Assembly (NCBI GenBank): GCA_963556255.1
Contig: OY744604.1
Coordinates: 96,755,261-96,819,260 of the forward strand
DNA length: 64,000 nt
From: Allolobophora icterica
Taxonomy: Eukaryota; Annelida; Clitellata; Crassiclitellata; Lumbricidae
Direction: 5' to 3'
Below the pieces are notes generated by a model, which saw only the letters and a list, made by a program, of their open reading frames with translations, was not told where the DNA came from and searched no databases. How positions within the stretch are numbered: position 1 is the first letter of the stretch; every line of letters starts with the position of its first letter. Below are positions 9,769 to 18,364 of the stretch, in pieces. Made by a program: the position numbers and the translations under genes.

Positions 9769-12513
9769 TTATAACCTTGACAAACAATCAGCAATAACAT
9801 TCAATCTGCCCTTCTTGTACTTCACCTCAACATCAAAAGTTTGTAAGGCTAACGCCCAACGCACAAGTTTAGCAGACTTAGACATTGACTCAGTCAAATA
9901 TGTAAGAGGATTGTGATCAGTAAAAATGAAAATTTTCGATCCAATTATAATTTCTTTTAACTTGTTTAAAGCCCAAACAATAGCATAGGCTTCCTTTTCC
10001 ACAGTAGCCCATCTCTTCTGGGTATCAGTTAACTTCTGACTGATAAATGACACAGGGCGTTCTATTCCCTTGTCGTCCATCTGTGTTAAAACAGCACCGA
10101 CTGCAAAGTCACTACTATCGCAGTACAAATTGAATGGTTTTCCCACTTCAAAAACATATAACACTACTTTGGATCGCACAGCCTCTTTAAGTAAATCAAA
10201 TGCTTGCTGATGTTCAACAGTCCAATCAATCTTATCAGAAACACGTTTACTAGTTAAATCAGATAAAGGTTTCGCAATCTGTGCAAAGTCCTTAATAAAC
10301 TGTCTGTAATAATTAAAAAATCCAAGCAGTTGCTTAACTTGCTTCTTAGTTTCTGGGATCTTCAAATTAGTCAAACTTTCAATTCTGTCTGGATTCATCT
10401 TTATCTTACCAGACCCAACCACATGACCGATAAACCTTACCTCACTCTTACCAAATATGCATTTTTTCAAATTCAAAGTAACGTTATGCAATCTCATTTG
10501 CATCAAAAATGCATCTAGATGCTGCAAGTGAACTTTCCAACTGTCAGAATGCACAGCAATGTCATCAACATACGGTTCTGCAAAGTCACTTATAGGCTGT
10601 AAAACTAAATTTATCGCCTTAACAAAAGTTCGGCCTGAATTTATCATTCCAAAAGGAACACGAGTAAATTCATACAGTCCATTATGTGTTACAAAAGCTG
10701 TCTTCCATTGATCAGATTGTTTTACAGGACAAGTCCAATAAGCACTTCGACAGTCCAAAATAGAAATCACATTAGACTTTCCAACTTTGTTCAAAACGTC
10801 TCTGACAATCGGCATCGGATATTTACAATCCACTGTGAATGAGTTAATGTATCTGTAGTCACAGGCAAGTCTTAAAGATCCGTCTTTCTTTTTAACAATA
10901 ACCAAAGGGCTTGCCATTCTGCTCGATGACGGTTTGATAATGTTTGTTTTTAACATTTCTTGGATCTGACGTTCCACTTCTGCTCGATAAATCAAAGGAA
11001 TTCGATATGCTGCAAATTCCTTTTCACGAAATCCTGGTTTTAGTTCAATTTCGTGTTCGACCACGGGTTCGGGTTTTTCTGAAAATCTATCACAGTATTT
11101 GTTCAAAACGTTCAACAACTGTTCTTGCTGAGTTACTGTCAAATGGCTAATTTGTTCAGGATCGAGGTTAAGTGAATTCTTGTCATCTTGAACCTCATTC
11201 CTCATTGGTAATTCAACCACTGAACCAAAATCTTCATCTTCTTCAACGATTAGACCACAACTTAATGCTCGAGTAACATATTTTCTGATCTTGTTGGCGT
11301 GAATTATTCTTCGACCATTTTCACCCATATCGACTAAATAAGAGTACTTTGATCTTCGATGTATGATCGTACATGGACCATGCCATCGAGAAATAAGTTT
11401 GTTCGTTGACGTTGGATACAAAACTATGACTTTCTCACCAGCTTCAAATTCTTTGTGCTTTGCTCTCTTGTTATACTGATTCGTGTATTGTAATTGCTTT
11501 TCTCGAGAGTAGGATTCTGCAAACAATAATGCTTTCTCCATATTTTCTTTGAGTTCTTTCAAATACTTTTCTGGTTTAACTCCAACATGAGGTGGTAAGT
11601 TTATTTCTCTAGTCCAACTCTCTTTTAATATTGCCAATGGTCCTCTCGGAATTTTCCCATAGACAAGCATATATGGTGATACTCCAGTAGTTGCATTCGG
11701 CACTTCTCGTAATGCCCACACTGTGAAAGGAATTATCTTGTGCCATTTCCTCGGGTTGTCTATTATCACATGATGGATCATCTTTTTAAATGTCTGATTC
11801 CATCTTTCTACTAATCCAGCAGCCTCTGGGTGTCCTGGTGTGTCGAATCTTGGACTACAGCCCATTAAATTGAGAAATTCTCTTGTCAAACTGGCTGTGA
11901 AGTTCGTTCCTTGGTCACTTGTAATCACGGACGGCACACCAACGTTCATGAATAGTTCCATCAACGCTTCACACACAGCCTTCGCTGTCAGCGATTTCAA
12001 TAAAAAGATTGTAGGCCATCTGGTGCACGAGTCCACAATGCATAAACAATACTTGTGACCTGCAGCAGATACTGGATCGATCGGGCCAACGAGGTCCATC
12101 GTCATTCTCCTGAAGGCGACCTCTTCTCTTGAGACTGGAGTGATAGGCACTCTATCCATCACCAGACTCCTTGCCTTTAGTTGACACTTCTCGCAAGACT
12201 TACAAAATTTCACAATGTCTCTTCTCATCTTTGGCCATACAAAAGATAATTTTATTCGTTCTCTTGTTTTCTCTTCTCCTAGATGTCCTCCAAATACCGA
12301 TTCATGCGCCAATTCCATCACTTTTATTCGTCTCTCTTTTGGTAACACTAGTTGATATATCGTCTGGTCTAATATCTGATATTTCTTATGCAATAAACCG
12401 TTGATCACACAGAATTCAGATTCTTTCTCTTGTGCTAACTTCCACCACGGCTTCAACGATTCATCCTTTCTCTGTTGCTCTTCGAACTTCTTCGAATCGG
12501 CAATCTGCACCTT
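9769..12513 (-). CDS. pol: Pol polyprotein: integrase then RT and RNase H
   Basis: Makes the retrotransposon's integrase and reverse transcriptase. About 914 codons. Numbering from the GTG codon at 12510: integrase zinc finger H69/H76/C106/C109; DD35E core D139, D199, E235; a GPY/F-like stretch near 376-395 (RWHGPCTIIHRR). RT follows with the KKDGSLRLACDYR region (541-553), D586 in LDCRSAYW, and YVDD at 647-650. RNase H shows YCDSSDFAVGAVL, KEAYAIVWAL and TDHNPL, and the protein ends VIADCLSRL. There is no ATG at its start. It is in the same frame as Gag, separated by one UAA, so expression as a Gag-Pol fusion by stop readthrough is inferred. No internal stop is present. Confidence 0.95.
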   Translation of the reverse strand, partial: KVQIADSKKFEEQQRKDESLKPWWKLAQEKESEFCVINGLLHKKYQILDQTIYQLVLPKERRIKVMELAHESVFGGHLGEEKTRERIKLSFVWPKMRRDIVKFCKSCEKCQLKARSLVMDRVPITPVSREEVAFRRMTMDLVGPIDPVSAAGHKYCLCIVDSCTRWPTIFLLKSLTAKAVCEALMELFMNVGVPSVITSDQGTNFTASLTREFLNLMGCSPRFDTPGHPEAAGLVERWNQTFKKMIHHVIIDNPRKWHKIIPFTVWALREVPNATTGVSPYMLVYGKIPRGPLAILKESWTREINLPPHVGVKPEKYLKELKENMEKALLFAESYSREKQLQYTNQYNKRAKHKEFEAGEKVIVLYPTSTNKLISRWHGPCTIIHRRSKYSYLVDMGENGRRIIHANKIRKYVTRALSCGLIVEEDEDFGSVVELPMRNEVQDDKNSLNLDPEQISHLTVTQQEQLLNVLNKYCDRFSEKPEPVVEHEIELKPGFREKEFAAYRIPLIYRAEVERQIQEMLKTNIIKPSSSRMASPLVIVKKKDGSLRLACDYRYINSFTVDCKYPMPIVRDVLNKVGKSNVISILDCRSAYWTCPVKQSDQWKTAFVTHNGLYEFTRVPFGMINSGRTFVKAINLVLQPISDFAEPYVDDIAVHSDSWKVHLQHLDAFLMQMRLHNVTLNLKKCIFGKSEVRFIGHVVGSGKIKMNPDRIESLTNLKIPETKKQVKQLLGFFNYYRQFIKDFAQIAKPLSDLTSKRVSDKIDWTVEHQQAFDLLKEAVRSKVVLYVFEVGKPFNLYCDSSDFAVGAVLTQMDDKGIERPVSFISQKLTDTQKRWATVEKEAYAIVWALNKLKEIIIGSKIFIFTDHNPLTYLTESMSKSAKLVRWALALQTFDVEVKYKKGRLNVIADCLSRL

Positions 12514-15300
12514 TTATTCTTCATCCATCTCTTCATCTCTATACAAGTCTCCTATCCCCACATCACATTCATTGTCTTCTTCCGTTTCATTTAATGTGCC
12601 ATTCTCGCATGCAACCATCTCTTGCTCATTCATCTCTGATGTTACACCATCTCGCGATAAGCTTCGTTGCTCATTACTTTCGTTTTCCTCATCACTTGAA
12701 CTTTCAGTTTCACTCATCTCATCAACAGCTACCATTTCCTGTTTCCGACTCTGCGCTCTCGTCATTACATTTGCTCGTACACTCACATCTCCTTGTATCG
12801 TTTTAACTTTCATCTGTGGTACGGCTTTTAATTCGGCAATTATCTCTGGATGCAACAAGAATCTTTCTGTACTGCCCATCTTTGCAATACTAGCACACAT
12901 CAAGGTGACATAAGGTGTAAGTGAACACTGGATTTTACGCGGAAATCCCTCTTCTTCCACATCACTACCACACAGTCTAACATCGACTTTCACTAACTTC
13001 GCAGGAATGGCATCTCCTGCCACACATTGCAAATTCACTTTTCCAATTTGTTCCACCTTCATGCCTTCCAGTAATTCTTCACTAATCACCGGAATTTCTG
13101 CACCCGAGTCGCTCAGTGCTTTGACTTTCACTGGCTCTTTACCGTCTACTCCACGAATTTCAACCTCGACATATTGCAAGAACGATTTCTTCAATATTCG
13201 ACTGTCATCTTTTCCTATGACTTCTCTCTGAATTTCAGCATCCAATAGAATTTCTTTTTGAATACCACATTTCATTACTGACTTTACTTCAGTCTCTTGG
13301 TTTTCTTGACTCGCGGTTTGATTATCTGTATCACTAACCACTTGAATCAAATTCACCCTTGTGTGTTCTTGATTTCTGCTAGAACTAGCTGCTGCCACTG
13401 GAACTGGACAAAATTTAACCAAATGTTTGTCTGAACCACAATTGTGACAACGCTTCACCACCATACCTCGTTGTTCATTGCCTTCATATCTCTTATACTG
13501 CGTAAACGATGTGTTGCCTTCCCTCTTGACAAACGGCGCTGACGATTTGTTAAATCCCTGCCGACCAAACGTCACTTCTCTGGTCTCATTGGGTACAGGG
13601 ACATTAGCCTTGACTTCTTTACCTTTAAACTGATTCCCTGTTCCTGGATTACTTTTCCACTTTCCACTCTGGCTTTGGTTTACGGAACGTTGAGAAGGAT
13701 AACTGTTTATATTTGGAAATGCAAACCCAATTCGATTGTTTACATGAATGTCTGCTAGGTCTGCCACTGCACTAGCTTGGAGACAGTCAGTTCCTTCCTT
13801 CGACAATACAAACTGTAGTGGACCTGGCGGTAAACATTCTTTTAGCTTATCCGCTACCAGCAAATCAAAGAGCGTATCATACTCTCTGTTCACGTTTCGA
13901 CTTCTCACGTAATAGTTTAGCAAGTTCTTCAGTCTTGCCGTAAACATCGTATAAGTCTCTTCTGTCGTCTTCTTAGCATCCACAAATCTGGCTCTGTATT
14001 CTCTCGAAGTCAACTTAAATTCTTTTAATAAGTGCTGCTTGACTCTATCATAATTGTCTAGATCATCGTATGACAATCTATTCAGAACGGTTCGAGCTTT
14101 CGGCGTCATCAATGGTAGTAATAATTTCACCCAAAACGGCTTTTCCACAGCAAAACTACGAAACGCGTTCTCGACTGTTTCAAAATATAATGGCACCTCC
14201 ATCATATCAGTTGGCATTTGAGGCAATACATGCTTCATTGCATCACCTATTTTCTTAATTTTTGACACCAAAGTTTCACTTTCTTGCTGCTTCCTTCTTT
14301 CTGCTTCCCGTTCTTCTCTCATTTGTGTTTCTTTCAATGTCAATTTTGATTTCTCCAGTTTCAGACGTTCCTGTCTTTCTGCCTCTGCCTTTTCCAAACT
14401 TTCTTTCTGAAATTTGACTTCTTCTTGTCTGATCTGTTCGGCACGTTCTAACTCTAACGTTCGCGCTTTTTCTTTTTCTTCTTCACGCATTCTCTTTGCT
14501 TCAATCTGTTGCTGACGAACCTCTTCATCACTTTTTCTAGCTCTTTCAAATTCAATCATCTGCTCTAGTCTTCTTCTTTCAGCATCTTCCCTATCTCTTT
14601 TCAACTGTTCTAATTGAATCTCAAACTGATGCTTTTGCAATTCCAGTTCTGCCTTACGCACTTGTTCTGCTTTATCTTCTCTCTCTCTCTGCAGGCGCAA
14701 TTCTTCTTGCCTTGCAATTTCCGCTTTCTCTTCTTTCTCTCTCTGCAAGCGCAATTCTTCTTGCCTTGCAAGTTCCGCTTTCTCTTCTTTCTCTCTCTGC
14801 AAGCGCAATTCTTCTTGCCTTGCAAGTTCCGCTTTCTCTTCTTTCTCTCTCTGCAAGCGCAATTCTTCTTGCCTTGCAAGTTCCGCTTTCTCTTCTTTCT
14901 CTCTCTGAAGACGTAATTCTTCTTGTCTTAGCTCTTTCTCTTCTTGTCTTCGTCTATCCTCTCTTTCTCTCTCTTCTTGTCTTCGTCTCTCCTCTTTTTC
15001 TTTCTCTTCTTGTCTCCGTTTCTCCTCCCTATCTTCTTTTATCATCATCCACTGCATCAACATCTCCATAGACATAGGCGCAGGAGGTTTTTCAATAGCC
15101 TTTTCGACGGCACCGCCAACGGCACCTTCTTCTTCGACTTCTTCTTTAACCCACACCTCGGCGAGTTCCTGCATCATGTCACCACGTGACATACCTTCTA
15201 ATTGTTCTTCTTTAAAACCGGCTTTCAACAAACGCTGTTTCAGCCTTTCCGTAGACATCTTCTTAATATCTGCTTGTCTTTCAGCACTTAGTTTCTCCAT
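12514..15300 (-). CDS. gag: Gag-protease polyprotein with coiled coil and SCAN-like capsid
   Basis: 928 codons from the ATG at 15300. The N-terminus is followed by a long charged coiled coil (about residues 85-350) containing five near-identical 18-residue repeats (RQEELRLQREKEEKAELA). A capsid region at about 360-515 includes EYRARFVDAKKTTEETYTMF and ADKLKECLPPGPL, which resembles the SCAN domain; SCAN is known to derive from gmr1-like capsids. A zinc knuckle C-x2-C-x4-H-x4-C (RCHNCGSDKHLVKFC) lies at about 616-630. An aspartic protease active site, SDSGAEIPVI, is near 728-737. The acidic tail ends in UAA at 12514. Protease is thus in the Gag frame, upstream of the stop. Confidence 0.93.
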   Translation of the reverse strand: MEKLSAERQADIKKMSTERLKQRLLKAGFKEEQLEGMSRGDMMQELAEVWVKEEVEEEGAVGGAVEKAIEKPPAPMSMEMLMQWMMIKEDREEKRRQEEKEKEERRRQEEREREDRRRQEEKELRQEELRLQREKEEKAELARQEELRLQREKEEKAELARQEELRLQREKEEKAELARQEELRLQREKEEKAEIARQEELRLQREREDKAEQVRKAELELQKHQFEIQLEQLKRDREDAERRRLEQMIEFERARKSDEEVRQQQIEAKRMREEEKEKARTLELERAEQIRQEEVKFQKESLEKAEAERQERLKLEKSKLTLKETQMREEREAERRKQQESETLVSKIKKIGDAMKHVLPQMPTDMMEVPLYFETVENAFRSFAVEKPFWVKLLLPLMTPKARTVLNRLSYDDLDNYDRVKQHLLKEFKLTSREYRARFVDAKKTTEETYTMFTARLKNLLNYYVRSRNVNREYDTLFDLLVADKLKECLPPGPLQFVLSKEGTDCLQASAVADLADIHVNNRIGFAFPNINSYPSQRSVNQSQSGKWKSNPGTGNQFKGKEVKANVPVPNETREVTFGRQGFNKSSAPFVKREGNTSFTQYKRYEGNEQRGMVVKRCHNCGSDKHLVKFCPVPVAAASSSRNQEHTRVNLIQVVSDTDNQTASQENQETEVKSVMKCGIQKEILLDAEIQREVIGKDDSRILKKSFLQYVEVEIRGVDGKEPVKVKALSDSGAEIPVISEELLEGMKVEQIGKVNLQCVAGDAIPAKLVKVDVRLCGSDVEEEGFPRKIQCSLTPYVTLMCASIAKMGSTERFLLHPEIIAELKAVPQMKVKTIQGDVSVRANVMTRAQSRKQEMVAVDEMSETESSSDEENESNEQRSLSRDGVTSEMNEQEMVACENGTLNETEEDNECDVGIGDLYRDEEMDEE
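14690..14960 (-). repeat. 54-bp tandem repeat inside gag
   Basis: Five copies of a 54-bp unit encode the 18-residue coiled-coil repeats of Gag. Three central copies are almost identical in DNA, which indicates recent expansion or homogenisation. Weaker, shorter EERRRQEERE-type repeats continue to about 15030. Confidence 0.9.
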
Positions 15301-15738
15301 CTTACTTGTTTACTTTGGTGATTTCTCTTTTCAAAGAAGTCACGGTTTTTCTTGTTGTGTGAATCGATAAACAAACGGGATTTCTTTTATATTTGTTCGT
15401 GGAAAACAACGAAATTTTTATACCGTTTCTCGTGTTCCACCGTCGTTGATATCGTAGACTCGTCACACAGCAACAACGCGTAGATTCTTCTAACACCGTC
15501 GTAGATTCTTCTAACACCGTTGTAAATTCTTTTATCACCGTCGTAGATTCTTCTATCAGCCGAAGGAGGTGATAACGTGAATTTTAATCCACCGTGAGTA
15601 ATTATTCCACCGTGAGTAATTATTCCACCGTGAGTATTTATTCCACCGTGAGTATTTATTCCACCGTGAGTATTTATCCACCGTGAGTTATTTATCCACC
15701 GTGAGTTCTTATCCACCGTGAGTTCTTATCCACACCGA
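15301..15738 (-). repeat. Retrotransposon leader with two minisatellites
   Basis: The untranslated leader between primer site and gag ATG holds two tandem arrays. At about 15476-15560 there are four copies of a 21-bp unit (CGTAGATTCTTCTAACACCGT). At about 15585-15730 there are eight to nine copies of an 18-bp unit (CCACCGTGAGTATTTATT). Tandem arrays in such leaders can hold packaging, promoter or insulator activity, but nothing here proves a role. Confidence 0.85.
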
Positions 15739-15749
15739 CGCTGCCACCA
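15739..15749 (-). promoter_or_regulatory. tRNA primer binding site, probably tRNA-Leu
   Basis: The plus strand reads CGCTGCCACCA four bases inside the 5' LTR. This equals the last acceptor-stem bases plus discriminator and CCA of a GGTAGCG-type tRNA-Leu. The position fits a minus-strand DNA priming site. The tRNA identity is inferred from knowledge of eukaryotic tRNA-Leu acceptor stems. Confidence 0.7.
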
Positions 15750-15753
15750 ATAA

Positions 15754-16230
15754 TGTCAACCCAATCCTTCCGTTGACAATCCTTCTGATTAAATCCTTGT
15801 TCTCTTCGTACTTAACGCCTATTTAACGTTCACCTTTTGAACACTAATTCTACGTATAAGTATAACCTGAATTAATCAGCAACACAGTTTCATATCTTTT
15901 CAGTTTAATAAGAAACAAACAGACATAACTCAATTCGATTACAACTCAACTAGTCAGCCACACTACTACAGCGAACATACTCGAATTCAAACTTCTCTAG
16001 TCAGCATAATTCTTCGCGCCTCTTGACACACCTGTCTTCTGTGCGCCTAAGCGAACTCTAATAATATACATATAGCGCGCCGCTGCCGAGATTGGCCGGC
16101 CGCGCGTGTCACTAAGACTAAACGTTATACATCTATCATATATACATATACACGTGAAACTAAAGTAAACGCACTAAATATATACGCTAACATCTCGCAC
16201 TGCAAGACTGTACACAAAACTCAGTTCACA
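15754..16230 (-). repeat. 5' LTR of gmr1-like element
   Basis: 477 bp, a partner of 9166-9642 with one mismatch. It should carry the promoter. I did not identify a convincing TATA box or start site. Confidence 0.95.
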
Positions 16231-16235
16231 GGGAC

Positions 16236-17580
16236 CATTAAAAAAGCAAAAGGGAAATTGAGCAGGTATTTTTTTGGCAAGAATATTAAACACGTCTTAG
16301 CCCAATAAAAATGGAAAGGAATTGTTACAGATAATGTTGACCATGGGAATGTGGTGGACATTAAAGGCTATCTCTATCCCTCCTCCTCCTCTGCTTGACC
16401 TCCCTGTGTCTGACCTGGCACCGAAACGCACAAAACAACATGGCCATTGCGGATTTGTTTGATATAGCACGCTGGTCTCCCTGATGCGGCTTTGCATGGC
16501 ATTTAGAAATTCGTAGATTTACATTACATAACATAACAGAACAGGTATCCATAGATGAATCGCACCCTAAAATTCTACACAAACGAGATGAAAAAATGGA
16601 GAGGTAGCAGTCCAGATCTTCAATGCATCAATGCAGACTGGAGAGGTATAACGGAAATGGAGAGATACACTCACAGTACCAATGTTTCGAAGAGGAAATG
16701 GAAGCGATCCGTGTAACTCTAGTCCAATCAGTTTTTTACTAATTGATACGAAAATATTAGTCAAACACTAATAATTAGCATAAACTCCTTAGTCCATCAA
16801 AACTTAATTTTTGCTGTTTTGAACTTCAAAGCGCTGAAAAAGTTAGAATGGTTGAGTCTTTCAAACAGGAAATTCACTTGTTGAATTGAATAATTCTACT
16901 CGAAACCTGAGTGTTGTCTTTAACTCCACTATGTTCCTTACTAACTAGGTTAATGGCGTTCTGTAAATCACCATACATACATATTCGTGATATGCTCAGA
17001 ATTGGATCTCATATACCGATGTGCACTAGGATATCTCTGGATACTGCATTGGTCACCAGTCGTTTGGATTACTGTGGCTCGCTTCTGACTTGCTTATATC
17101 TTAAGACCAATCTGCACAGGTTACAGAGAGCTCAAAACTCTTTGGCTAGAATTGCAATAAACACATAAAGACATGACTACATAGGCCCTGTACTTAAATA
17201 ATTGCATTGACATCCTGTTCAGCACAGGATATCTTTCAAATGGCGGCTAATGCACTTTAAAACACCGAACTCTGGCCATCCACAGTATTTAAAAGCAACT
17301 CTTATTTCTCGGTCTCACCACTATTCAACGCTGTCATCCGATTGTCTGTCTTTGGTCATATCTAAACATAGACCTGTGCTCTCCCTGTACCTGCATCATC
17401 TGCTCAGTCGTTTGTGTCATTTCGTACTCAACTTAAAACTTATCTATTTCGGATTGCCTTTTTCACCATTGTCTGTCTCTTTGTCTCAAGGCACTGAACT
17501 ACCAGATGTTGACATAATTACAGTTTGGCTTTGGGGCGCCATCGGCTGATGCCTTCTTCAGCAAACACAGACGCTATAGA
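16236..17580 (+). pseudogene. Unit 2: decayed LINE downstream of Mab-21 copy
   Basis: Collinear with the LINE remnants of units 1, 3 and 4. RT entry motif remnants are at 16640-16735 (RKWRDTLTVPMFRRGNGSDP). Thumb and C-terminal pieces follow at 16911-17168 (VTSRLDYCGSLLT, NLHRLQRAQNSLARIA) and 17250-17549. The 3' end is at about 17535-17585 with GACGCTATAGAAGTT. The middle of the RT, including the catalytic box, is missing in every unit, so the deletion predates the segmental duplications. Confidence 0.75.
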
Positions 17581-17589
17581 AGTTACTAA

Positions 17590-18364
17590 TTAACAACATA
17601 AGATTCCACCCCACGTTAAAAATATCGGCTACCATGAAAGTTGAGTTGCTGAAATGGCTCCTTCAAACTCGATACGGAGAACATCAAAAGTCACGAATTC
17701 ACATTTAGAAGTTCATGCACATGATTTTTATTAAGGATAAAAATCCAGTAAATATAGTTTGGAGGAAGTTGCGAAATAAACCAGGCAAACAAGTAAAGGT
17801 TACATGGTAGGACAACAATAGTAAATCACGTATAAATGTACTCAGAAATGCTGAAAATTGCGTATTCATAATTATATATAAAGCGATTATAGTTGACAAT
17901 AAACATGTTCTAAAGTAGATGATGAAAATGACAATACATAATAAGTTGACAAAGACATTCCAACACATAACAGATCGGCATCGATCTCTAAACCCTTACT
18001 TTTACATAATATCCATCCACAAAACGCATATCTTAAAAAATGCTTAATCAAGATCTCTATTCTGGCTAGGCCTATATCAAGAACTTACACTTTTGCAAGC
18101 AACCTGTTCTTATTGTTGTGATAGCCAAATATCTTCTTTGAGGAAATTGTTTTTGCACACTGTATACCTTGACTTGACAATTGGTACTGGAACTTGAAGT
18201 TGCCAAAGATTCGTTAATTGTCCGTTCCCCTATATTGAGCCTTCCTCTACTGCAAACATTTCAACAATTTGTGACAATTTAATACAGTCCCATATCAGTG
18301 TTTAGGAAATTATTTACAGCTTCACATGATACAAAAGGCAAACCTACATGAAAACGGCATCTCA
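17590..18364 (-). other. 3' flank/UTR of Mab-21 copy 1
   Basis: Homologous to the sequence downstream of the other two long Mab-21 copies (26660-27386, 43870-44511). A minus-strand AATAAA lies at 17727-17732, at the same relative place as in the intact gene's unit, and is a likely polyadenylation signal. Confidence 0.55.

Larger units (their letters stand above)
9166..16230 (-). mobile_element. Complete gmr1-like Ty3/gypsy LTR retrotransposon
   Basis: A 7,065-bp element on the minus strand. It is bounded by 477-bp LTRs (TG...CA) and a perfect 5-bp target duplication GGGAC at 9161-9165 and 16231-16235. The 5' LTR is 15754-16230. Transcription order is LTR, primer binding site, repeat-rich leader, Gag with protease (15300 to 12514), one UAA, Pol (12513 to 9769), polypurine tract, LTR. 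Pol encodes integrase before RT/RNase H, the Ty1/copia-like order known for the gmr1 group of deuterostome Ty3/gypsy elements. I found one difference between the LTRs, so insertion was recent. Both frames are open, so the copy may be active. Confidence 0.95.

Noticed and set aside
14610..15189. ORFs opposite or out of frame with gag (Arg/Lys/Cys-rich and Leu/Ser/Phe-rich)
   Set aside because: Shadows of the 54-bp coding repeat of Gag.
15476..15730. CRISPR-like array of short repeats
   Set aside because: Units are head-to-tail without unique spacers and lie in the leader of an animal retrotransposon.
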